This document shows, piece after piece, positions 1 through 5,756 of a stretch of DNA of 5,756 nucleotides; position 1 is the first letter of the stretch; each line of letters begins with the position of its first letter. The stretch covers positions 11,125-16,880 of the forward strand of contig DHLT01000012.1 of the NCBI GenBank assembly GCA_002405405.1, read 5' to 3'. Source of the stretch: Ignavibacteria bacterium UBA4661. Lineage in GTDB: Bacteria > Bacteroidota > Ignavibacteria > Kapaibacteriales > UBA4661. Below the pieces are notes generated by a model. The model was not told the DNA's origin. It ran no database searches and was given only the letters and a program-made list of their open reading frames with translations. The position numbers and the translations under genes are program-made.

Positions 1-2360
1 TTAGTCGATTCATCTTTGACTGTTTTACGTTGTATATCGAGCCACGTTCTAAGATTATCTAATTGCAATAAACTAAAGGCGCGAGTTTGTGCTGTTGCTT
101 CTTCGTCTTGCACAAGGCGCATGAGCGCATGAAGAACTGTTGTGTTGATGGTGCGTTGTACTTCTGCTAAATACGGATTTATGGGTAAAGAGCTTCTCCA
201 AGTTGCTGAGAGAGTGCTGTTAATGATTTCAGCAAGTGAAGGCAAGCGTGGATCGCGAGCATGATATTCAATCAAACGTGCAGAGCGTTCGGGATTGAAG
301 AGAAACATTGTTGTGTGATGCACTGCGGCTTCAACCGCCGAGAGTGCGTCAAAAGGAAGTCCTGTCCGATTTTTGAAGGACTCACGTGTACGTTCAAATC
401 CCGAAGCATGAGGGGGAATAAGCTTGAGCAATTGTTCCGGAAGTGCAAGGGCATTGACATTGATGGTTGCAAGCAATGCCTGTAGAGCACTACGCTGCTG
501 ATCGGCGGGAATCATAGCCGTAGGTTGTTGTCCGTCGCCACGGAGAGCAAAACGATAATCTAGACCACCGATAGATTTACTTACTGCTTCTACCTGATAG
601 CGATGAAGGAAATACATCGGCACCAATGTTTCATCGAGCGAGGACATGGGCTGTCCTTGAGCAATATTGTTGGCACTGAATGAACGTAAGACTTTTTCTC
701 GTAGTCTCATCAAGCGATTTAATTCTTCGACTGCGTTCTTGCCATTATCCCATAGATGTGCCGAAGGATGCGCACCGCCCACCGGACGAGCATCATCATC
801 GGTGATATAATACATGCCAAGTGCGTGAGCAGAATCAAGCAAACGTCGTAAGCTCTGCTGTTCATTCCCGGAGAATTCTCCGTAGCCAAACTGAATAGAA
901 ACTTTATCCCATTCCCCAATGCCGGTAGCATAAGCATTCGCAAGCGTAATAGTGCCATTCGGCATGGTATCAATGTGAGGATGCGGATAATCCATGACGG
1001 ACGTGCGACCTTTCGCAAGTGCACTTGCCGCAAAGTTGTGTGATAATCCCAGAGTATGCCCGATTTCATGAGCTGAAAGTTGGCGCAAGCGTGCAAGAGC
1101 CATGGCTTTGAGTGAATCAGAAACATTCTTGCCTTCTTCGTAAGCGGCAATCAAACCGCTGGCAATGAGATAATCTTGACGCACACGCAAAGATCCGAGA
1201 GTAACATGACCCTTGAGAATTTCCCCTGTTCGTGGATCGGTTATGCTTGCACCATACGACCAACCCCGTGTTGAACGATGCACCCACTGCACGACATTAT
1301 AACGTACATCCATGGGGTCAACTGTATCGGGAAGAATCTTTACTTGAAAAGCATTGACAAAACCTGCTGCCTCAAATGCTTGGTTCCACCATGTTGCGCC
1401 TTCATAGAGTGCTGTACGAATCGGCTCCGGTGCTGCATGATCAATGTAATACACGAGTGGTTCCCGTGCCTCACTTCGTGCTAAACCGGGATTCTTTTTT
1501 TGTAAGCGGTGTCGTGTAATAAAGCGTTGTACAATCGGCTTATCAAAGGGCGTAGCATAGTCCATATAGCTTATCGGAAAATATCCAGCTCTTGGATCAT
1601 ATTCACGCATGGTGTACGGATACTCTTCTTTTAGATCAGGTAACTCGATAAATGAATGATGCTGACGTACGCTGACATTGGTCGGTGTTGGTGTGACTTC
1701 ACGAATAAATTGCCCGGTGGGTTCACCAACAAGAGTAATTAACGCTTCAAATTCAGTGTTCTTCGGAAAACTTTTTGTACGTGGCATAAACATTGCCGAC
1801 TGACCGGGTGCAAGAGCGTATGAACCCTGACCTGTAGCACGTAATCTACCTGCAACATCATGAGCATCACGTATAAAAAAACTGCTTGCCTCAACAAGTA
1901 TTGTTTGCTCGTCTTCAGTATCGATCGCAAAACCAAAAAGGACAGAGCGCGCAAATGATTCAGCCACAGCATCCTGTTCGCTCTTGTTGTTCGTTACAGC
2001 ACGATACCATAAGTTGGGCTGTACCAAGAGTAATTTTGGACCATGACGCTCCAAACGTACGACACGCTCGCCGCCAAGTTGACCGCGATCAAGTCCGATA
2101 TCATTTGAGCCAACGCCTTGTGGTAAAGATACTGAGTAGAGAAAATCTTTTTCTAGGCGTTTCTTGTCAATTGCCAACCAAATTTTGTCGCTTTTGCTGT
2201 CATGATAAAAAGTGAAAAAACCTGAGAATTTTTGCAAACCCGCCACACGTTGTTCAATCGGTGATCCTACAGTTTGCGAGGGAGTACTTTGTGCGGACAG
2301 TGATTGTATCCGTATTGAGAAGAGTACAATATAGGTGAAGATGAGAAGGAATCGATTCAT
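1..2360 (-). CDS. Secreted zinc-dependent metalloprotease, DUF5117/DUF4953 type (3' end outside window)
   Basis: I translated this frame by hand: it is open from ATG at 2360-2358 to base 1, giving 786 codons with no stop, so the C-terminus lies beyond the left edge. Residues 1-23 form a Sec signal peptide (Asn-Arg, hydrophobic core, then LSA before Gln24), so the product should be exported to the periplasm, outer membrane or medium. Residues about 35-240 resemble the DUF5118/DUF5117 region, including SNDIGLDRGQLGGERVVRLE (85-104). Residues 304-334 and 353-390 carry the conserved blocks that precede the active site. The zinc site is HEIGHTLGLSHN at 431-442: H431, H435 and H441 as metal ligands and E432 as catalytic base, the HExxHxxGxxH pattern. 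A Met-turn-like SVMDY follows with M456, making it metzincin-like. Homologues are usually a little over 800 residues, so only a short tail should be missing. The substrate is unknown. No clear Shine-Dalgarno sequence precedes the start. It lies 69 bases downstream of thyX on the same strand. The family assignment is from memory of motifs and is firm at the metalloprotease level. Confidence 0.9.
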   Translation of the reverse strand, partial: MNRFLLIFTYIVLFSIRIQSLSAQSTPSQTVGSPIEQRVAGLQKFSGFFTFYHDSKSDKIWLAIDKKRLEKDFLYSVSLPQGVGSNDIGLDRGQLGGERVVRLERHGPKLLLVQPNLWYRAVTNNKSEQDAVAESFARSVLFGFAIDTEDEQTILVEASSFFIRDAHDVAGRLRATGQGSYALAPGQSAMFMPRTKSFPKNTEFEALITLVGEPTGQFIREVTPTPTNVSVRQHHSFIELPDLKEEYPYTMREYDPRAGYFPISYMDYATPFDKPIVQRFITRHRLQKKNPGLARSEAREPLVYYIDHAAPEPIRTALYEGATWWNQAFEAAGFVNAFQVKILPDTVDPMDVRYNVVQWVHRSTRGWSYGASITDPRTGEILKGHVTLGSLRVRQDYLIASGLIAAYEEGKNVSDSLKAMALARLRQLSAHEIGHTLGLSHNFAASALAKGRTSVMDYPHPHIDTMPNGTITLANAYATGIGEWDKVSIQFGYGEFSGNEQQSLRRLLDSAHALGMYYITDDDARPVGGAHPSAHLWDNGKNAVEELNRLMRLREKVLRSFSANNIAQGQPMSSLDETLVPMYFLHRYQVEAVSKSIGGLDYRFALRGDGQQPTAMIPADQQRSALQALLATINVNALALPEQLLKLIPPHASGFERTRESFKNRTGLPFDALSAVEAAVHHTTMFLFNPERSARLIEYHARDPRLPSLAEIINSTLSATWRSSLPINPYLAEVQRTINTTVLHALMRLVQDEEATAQTRAFSLLQLDNLRTWLDIQRKTVKDEST

Positions 2361-2429
2361 AATGCAAGGCTCACAAAAAGAAGTAAAAATCGGAGCAATG
2401 GATGAATTAAGACGTAAAGAATAATACGA
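2361..2429. other. Short intergenic gap, thyX to metalloprotease
   Basis: These 69 bases separate the thyX stop from the metalloprotease ATG on the minus strand. I see neither a hairpin with a T-run nor a convincing -35/-10 pair. The stretch just before the ATG is T-rich on the coding strand, with only a distant GTGAG that could pass for a Shine-Dalgarno sequence. Readthrough from thyX is therefore plausible, but a non-canonical promoter cannot be excluded. Confidence 0.5.
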
Positions 2430-3311
2430 TTAAAACTTTGCATGAAATTCCGTGATTTCGCGTTTACCCATGCCGAGTTCTGTCAGTTCACTATCGCTCA
2501 GAGAACGCTGTTCTTTGAGCATCCTTTGAATTGCTTGATATTCCATGCGAGAAAACTTGATGGAATGCAAAATATAGTCTTCAAATGCTTCGTAAGCAAC
2601 CGGAACAATCTGCTTGATAATGTTTGCAATGGCTTCACCATAAACACGAATTTCATACTGTGCATGGCTATCCATACGCAGACGCAAAAAGTGAAATAAA
2701 TTATGCAAGTCAATTTTCCAATACCACTCTGTGTACATTGACAGTGGAAGATTGATACGTGCCATTTCGCGGGCAAGGTCTTGCGCTAAGTATCCTTCGT
2801 ATTCCTGATACATTTGCTGTTGCGATGCAGAAAATTGATCGACAATTTCTTGTGCCACTATAGGGTCAAGCGCCGTATCGCTTCGTCCTTGCTTGTTGAT
2901 ATTGCTTTGTGGACGAATTTGTGAGAGCTCAGGAACATAAAATTCGTCTTTCATAACAGAGTAACGGCCACTGTATTCATTGACATTTGCTGTACGATGC
3001 CGAATCCATTGGCGCGCAATAAAGATGGGGAGTTTGATATGAAATTTAAACTCAACCATTTCAAAAGGTGTCGTGTGGAGGTGGCGAAGCAGATAGCGAA
3101 TTAATCCACGATCTTCATTCAGCTTTTTCGTGCCATCGCCATAGGAAACACGGGCAGCTTGTACAATCGAAGCGTCATCACCCATATAGTCAACAAGACG
3201 CACAAAACCTTTGTCCAAACAATCTATCGTAAGTCCTTTGAGATTGTGTGCAGGTGCAGAAAGATAATCAGGTGCAGAAGAGACAGGTAGAGAAGAACTA
3301 TGCTCAGTCAT
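2430..3311 (-). CDS. thyX: FAD-dependent thymidylate synthase ThyX
   Basis: This 293-residue cytoplasmic flavoenzyme makes dTMP from dUMP, using methylene-tetrahydrofolate as carbon donor and NADPH with FAD as reductant. The signature RHRTANVNEYSGRYS lies at residues 104-118, with R104, H105, R106, E112, S114 and R116 of the RHRx5ExSxR motif all present. The HTTPFEMVEF block (79-88) and the C-terminal half, with NLPLSMYTEWYWKIDLHNLF (187-206) and MDSHAQYEIR (213-222), match the FAD/dUMP-binding core. The product is longer than the compact Thermotoga-type enzyme. It has about 25 extra N-terminal residues rich in Ser, Pro and Ala, plus a helical C-terminal extension from about residue 245, as in many Gram-negative ThyX proteins. 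The start is the only ATG before the conserved core; no good Shine-Dalgarno sequence precedes it. It diverges from the 3567 gene and sits upstream of the metalloprotease. Whether a ThyA also exists cannot be told from this window. All key residues are intact. Confidence 0.97.
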   Translation of the reverse strand: MTEHSSSLPVSSAPDYLSAPAHNLKGLTIDCLDKGFVRLVDYMGDDASIVQAARVSYGDGTKKLNEDRGLIRYLLRHLHTTPFEMVEFKFHIKLPIFIARQWIRHRTANVNEYSGRYSVMKDEFYVPELSQIRPQSNINKQGRSDTALDPIVAQEIVDQFSASQQQMYQEYEGYLAQDLAREMARINLPLSMYTEWYWKIDLHNLFHFLRLRMDSHAQYEIRVYGEAIANIIKQIVPVAYEAFEDYILHSIKFSRMEYQAIQRMLKEQRSLSDSELTELGMGKREITEFHAKF

Positions 3312-3477
3312 AACAGAAGAAAAATAACAAGGAAGAAAAATGAAAAATAAAAATTGTAGTCAGTACGGTGTGTTGATAAGAACATATAACGAGTAATTGT
3401 AGGGAGCAATTTACAGTATTCTTGAGAGTAAAACTTTGTGAGGAAGCAGTTGTAGCAAAAAATCGTAGCGATATCCG

Positions 3478-3506
3478 TTGGAATCAGAAAAAAACGTGCT
3501 TATATT
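3478..3506 (+). promoter_or_regulatory. Candidate sigma70-like promoter of the 3567 gene
   Basis: TTGGAA at 3478-3483 (four of six matches to TTGACA) is followed after exactly 17 bases by TATATT at 3501-3506 (five of six matches to TATAAT). Transcription would start near 3513, giving a leader of about 54 bases. A perfect TTGACA at 3505-3510 overlaps the -10 but has no good -10 at 16-18 bases downstream, so I prefer the first pair. If the host is a Bacteroidota member, its main sigma factor prefers other words, which lowers confidence. Confidence 0.4.
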
Positions 3507-3515
3507 GACATTCGC

Positions 3516-3528
3516 ACTCTACAAGAGT
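3516..3528. repeat. Small perfect inverted repeat in the leader
   Basis: ACTCT-ACA-AGAGT is a perfect 5-base inverted repeat around a 3-base centre, a few bases downstream of the predicted transcription start of the 3567 gene. It could be a short operator or a weak 5' hairpin. Five-base arms arise easily by chance, so its function is uncertain. Confidence 0.3.
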
Positions 3529-3553
3529 ACCCGCAAACAAACTCATAACTCAA

Positions 3554-3560
3554 AGAGAAG
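3554..3560 (+). promoter_or_regulatory. Weak ribosome binding site of the 3567 gene
   Basis: AGAGAAG ends six bases before the ATG at 3567. Its GAG core matches part of the Shine-Dalgarno consensus at a usable distance. It is the only recognisable ribosome binding site in the window and supports the ATG at 3567 as the true start. Confidence 0.45.
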
Positions 3561-3566
3561 CTTCCC

Positions 3567-4262
3567 ATGATTATCGAATATGTCTTTCGGATAGACGGAG
3601 AAGATAAGTTTCAATTTACCATTGATACAAATCGCACTACCACGATGCTCAAACCGGGCGAAGAACCAAAGGCATGGACAGAACTTGATTTCTATAAGTG
3701 TCCTAACTGTCCGTTATCGTCAGAGACACATAAACATTGCCCTGCGGCGCTTGATATGCAAGATGTAACAGAGCAGTTTTCAGCGGTAATTTCTTTTCAA
3801 GGCATTGAAGTAATTGTGAAAACACCACTTCGCGAGTATCGCAAAATTACTGATGCACAGAACGGGGTCTTGGCAATTAATGGTTTAATCATGGCAACGA
3901 GCGGATGCCCGATTTTGTCCCGCTTTGGTGCTATGGCAGATTTTCATTTGCCTTTTGCCTCGCTCGAGGAATCTATTTTTCGATCAGCAAGTTCATACTT
4001 AATTAGCCAGTACTATGTTTATAAAGATGGTGGTGTGCCGGATTTTGAGTTTAAAGGGTTGGAGGCATTTTACAATGAAATCAACAAGGTCAACGCTGCG
4101 CTCAAAAACCGTGTGTTTGAGGCATCGTCTGCTGATGCGAGTATCAATGCTTTTGTGCAATTGTTCGGCTCATCTGCGTTGCTTACGATGATGCTTGAAG
4201 AACAGCTTGAGGAAATGCGCGAAAAATTCTCCAAACTTGCACCACGTGTTTCAACACAATAG
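3567..4262 (+). CDS. Uncharacterised protein with CPxCP / HxHC cysteine-histidine cluster
   Basis: I do not recognise a named function for this 231-residue protein. It has no signal peptide or membrane segment, so it should be cytoplasmic. The N-terminus (1-40) reads like beta strands: MIIEYVFRIDG, then FQFTIDTN. Next comes the cluster YKCPNCPLSSETHKHCPAAL (43-62), giving C45, C48, H55, H57 and C58 within 14 residues, enough for a zinc or other metal site. Residues 68-90 are strand-like (FSAVISFQGIEVIVKTPLRE). A second conserved-looking block, ATSGCPILSRFGAM (110-123), contains C114, the only other cysteine. The C-terminal half (from about 130) looks helical and ends in a Glu-rich, probably coiled segment (LEEQLEEMREKFSKL, 209-223). 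It is preceded by a candidate promoter and ribosome binding site, stands alone on its strand, and diverges from thyX. Possible roles are structural zinc binding, redox sensing or cofactor binding; none is proven. The gene itself is well supported by its intact frame, start signals and absence of a competing frame. Confidence 0.88.
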   Translation: MIIEYVFRIDGEDKFQFTIDTNRTTTMLKPGEEPKAWTELDFYKCPNCPLSSETHKHCPAALDMQDVTEQFSAVISFQGIEVIVKTPLREYRKITDAQNGVLAINGLIMATSGCPILSRFGAMADFHLPFASLEESIFRSASSYLISQYYVYKDGGVPDFEFKGLEAFYNEINKVNAALKNRVFEASSADASINAFVQLFGSSALLTMMLEEQLEEMREKFSKLAPRVSTQ

Positions 4263-4317
4263 AGTGAGTGTGCCTGCACAGTGATATGCTGCTGTCGCAT
4301 TATATTGCTAGCATGTG
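4263..4317. other. Convergent gap between the 3567 gene and the aldehyde dehydrogenase gene
   Basis: These 55 bases lie between two convergent stop codons. They hold no gene; the only structure of note is the terminator-like hairpin at its right edge, listed separately. Confidence 0.6.
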
Positions 4318-4328
4318 CTATGCTTTTT
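4310..4328 (+). terminator. Weak intrinsic-terminator-like hairpin
   Basis: AGCAT-GTGCT-ATGCT forms a five-base-pair stem with a five-base loop, followed directly on the plus strand by five T residues (4324-4328). It sits about 50 bases past the stop of the 3567 gene and overlaps the last codons of the convergent dehydrogenase gene. The stem is short and not GC-rich, so it would be a poor terminator; it has no T-run on the minus strand. Confidence 0.3.
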
Positions 4329-5706
4329 CGACTATGAGAGTTTTTATGTTCGTAAACTCATAAAACCCGAAGATCGAGAGTTCGCGTCCGTAGCCTGACA
4401 TTCCTATACCACCAAAAGGCAATCGAGGATCAGATCTTACCATATCATTGATTGCACACATACCTACATTGAGTCGATATTCTGCAATTTCTTTGGCTTG
4501 ATGAAGATCACGAGTAAAAATTGCTGCGCCCAAACCATAATGAGTACGATTAGCCACTTCGACAGCATGACGAACATTGCGCGCGATGATGATTGGAGCC
4601 ACTGGACCAAAAGTTTCCTCTTCGAGAACAAGCATCGAAGTATGTACATTAGTGAGAATAGTTGGTAGAAATGATGCACCCTTTCCCACACGATGTGAGC
4701 CACCCAAACGTGGAATAGCTCCTTGAGCAATAGAGCGATCCACTTGTTCCGCGAGTGTAGTGCGTAAGTGTTCTGTGGCGAGTGTACTAATATGTGTTGA
4801 GGGGTTTTCAGGGTGATCAATTTGATACGAAGAAAATTCGTGTACCAGAGCTTCGGTAAATTCTTCTGCTCTGTTTTTATGAACAATAAATCGCTTTGCT
4901 GCAATACAGCTTTGACCGTTATTTAAGAGTCGAGAGGTTGCACAGACGCGTGCCGCTTGTTTGATATTAGCATCATCAAGTACGATGTAAGGATCACTAC
5001 CGCCGAGTTCTAAAACAGATTTTTTAATCGAACTACCTGCCACTTCGGCAATTGCGCTACCTGCACGTGTACTGCCGGTGCAAGCAACTCCTTTGACAGC
5101 GGCATGTTGGATGATAAGAGCTGTATAGGTTTCCACTTTTTCAGGAGCGATTAATACTACGCGTAGAGCATTATTCAGAAAACCCGCTCTCCGAAATAAG
5201 TCTTCCAGCATCAGAGCACAACCTGTAACATTAGGTGCATGTTTGAGAATAATGGTGTTGCCCACAGCCAGCGTAGGAAGAGCAAAGCGAATGACTTGCC
5301 AAAAAGGGTAATTCCACGGCATTACACCTAGGATTACACCTAATGGACGATGAAGGACATAGCTTTGATGATATCCCATTCTGATGCGTTGCGGTGTTAA
5401 AAATTTTTCCGCATTGTTCGCAACATATTCACAGCAGAGAGCACATTTTTCGATTTCAGCGAGCGATTGTGTAATGGGTTTACCCATCTCGCGTGTAATA
5501 AGAAGGGCGAGATCATGAATTTCATTGCGGAGTAGTTCTGCCAATTTGTGCATAGGAGCAACACGCTCGGCAACTGACATATCTGCCGTTTCATGTGATG
5601 TGTGGTATACTTTTTCAATCGTCGAAAAAATTGTCGTCAACGAATGTGCTTTGTAGCGAGCAATTTTTTCATTTGTGAAAGGATTAATTGAAACAAGCTG
5701 GATCAT
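4318..5706 (-). CDS. NAD(P)-dependent aldehyde dehydrogenase, succinate-semialdehyde dehydrogenase-like (GabD1/YneI type)
   Basis: The enzyme oxidises an aldehyde to its acid with NAD(P)+ in the cytoplasm; the closest subfamily by motif is the Sad/YneI-GabD1 group, which turns succinate semialdehyde into succinate. I start it at ATG 5706, giving 462 residues, the family's usual length, and a family-typical N-terminus (MIQLVSINPFTNEKI). A TTG at 5751 would add 15 unconserved residues. Neither start has a Shine-Dalgarno sequence. With ATG numbering, PWNYPFW carries the oxyanion Asn (N132), K155 binds the cofactor, GSTRAG (211-216) is the nucleotide loop, LELGGSDPYIVL (232-243) has the general-base Glu (E233), NNGQSCIAAKRFIV (262-275) has the nucleophile C267, and EEETFGP (362-368) contacts the nicotinamide ribose. 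The C-terminal LPFGGIGMSGYGREL block completes the fold. Every catalytic residue is intact. One loop (about 293-312) lacks the usual GPMA-like segment. Substrate and coenzyme choice cannot be fixed from motifs. It converges on the 3567 gene. Confidence 0.93.
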   Translation of the reverse strand: MIQLVSINPFTNEKIARYKAHSLTTIFSTIEKVYHTSHETADMSVAERVAPMHKLAELLRNEIHDLALLITREMGKPITQSLAEIEKCALCCEYVANNAEKFLTPQRIRMGYHQSYVLHRPLGVILGVMPWNYPFWQVIRFALPTLAVGNTIILKHAPNVTGCALMLEDLFRRAGFLNNALRVVLIAPEKVETYTALIIQHAAVKGVACTGSTRAGSAIAEVAGSSIKKSVLELGGSDPYIVLDDANIKQAARVCATSRLLNNGQSCIAAKRFIVHKNRAEEFTEALVHEFSSYQIDHPENPSTHISTLATEHLRTTLAEQVDRSIAQGAIPRLGGSHRVGKGASFLPTILTNVHTSMLVLEEETFGPVAPIIIARNVRHAVEVANRTHYGLGAAIFTRDLHQAKEIAEYRLNVGMCAINDMVRSDPRLPFGGIGMSGYGRELSIFGFYEFTNIKTLIVEKA

Positions 5707-5756
5707 GACAGTGAATGAAAAGCGAAGGAAGAAACAACGATAACTTGGCAAACATA

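Larger units (their letters stand above)
3312..3566. promoter_or_regulatory. Divergent intergenic region between thyX and the 3567 gene
   Basis: This 255-base AT-rich gap separates two divergent start codons, so it must hold leaders for both. The plus-strand side has a plausible promoter (3478-3506) and an inverted repeat (3516-3528), listed separately. On the thyX side I find only weak -10-like words, TATATG and TACAAT in reverse complement around 3340-3412, with no matching -35 at good spacing. A small imperfect palindrome, ATCG-TAG-CGAT at 3462-3472, is probably chance. I found no coding sequence or riboswitch-like structure in it. Confidence 0.6.

Noticed and set aside
261..485. Plus-strand 74-codon cysteine-rich frame that looks like a small metal-binding or toxin peptide
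   Set aside because: It lies wholly antisense to the metalloprotease. Its cysteines arise because frequent GCA alanine codons on the other strand read as TGC here; it has no start signals.
1278..1484. Plus-strand 68-codon cysteine-rich frame
   Set aside because: It is antisense to the conserved protease block just before the zinc site, with the same codon-complement artefact.
1886..2215. Plus-strand 109-codon frame
   Set aside because: It is opposite the DUF5117-like region of the protease, has low-complexity Gln/Arg composition and no recognisable domain.
3462..3472. ATCG-TAG-CGAT palindrome
   Set aside because: Four-base arms are expected by chance in a region of this size, and nothing about its position supports a function.
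3505..3510. Perfect TTGACA as the -35 of the 3567 gene
   Set aside because: No -10-like hexamer lies 16-18 bases downstream; the overlapping TTGGAA-17-TATATT pair is better.
5707..5751. TTG start at 5751 adding 15 residues to the aldehyde dehydrogenase
   Set aside because: The extra residues do not resemble the family, and the ATG at 5706 gives the normal length and N-terminus.

Overview
The window (5,756 bases, moderate and slightly AT-leaning composition) is ordinary, densely coding bacterial chromosome with four protein genes. Three are on the minus strand: a secreted zinc metalloprotease of the DUF5117 type cut by the left edge, thyX, and an aldehyde dehydrogenase. One is on the plus strand: an unrecognised protein with clustered cysteines and histidines. 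I see no tRNA, rRNA, CRISPR array, insertion sequence, phage gene or attachment site.

Lineage: the DUF5117/DUF4953-type metalloprotease with a Sec signal peptide is most typical of Bacteroidota and relatives. The three minus-strand genes lack a clear Shine-Dalgarno sequence and have T-rich leaders, which also fits that group. A Bacteroidota/Chlorobi-Ignavibacteria-like organism is therefore the best guess. This is inference from gene type and start-site style, not a phylogenetic result.

Layout, left to right. Bases 1-2360 hold the metalloprotease, read right to left and open at base 1. A 69-base gap (2361-2429) separates it from thyX (2430-3311), the upstream gene on the same strand; no terminator is visible between them, so they may be cotranscribed. 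A 255-base divergent region (3312-3566) carries a plausible sigma70-like promoter and a small inverted repeat for the plus-strand gene at 3567-4262. That gene converges on the aldehyde dehydrogenase (4318-5706, minus strand) across 55 bases holding a weak terminator-like hairpin.

Functionally the genes do not form an obvious pathway: ThyX makes dTMP, the dehydrogenase oxidises a small aldehyde (probably succinate semialdehyde), and the metalloprotease acts outside the cytoplasm. I found no convincing new multi-gene system. The one really uncharacterised item is the 231-residue protein, whose C45/C48/H55/H57/C58 cluster and separate C114 suggest a metal-binding or redox protein.
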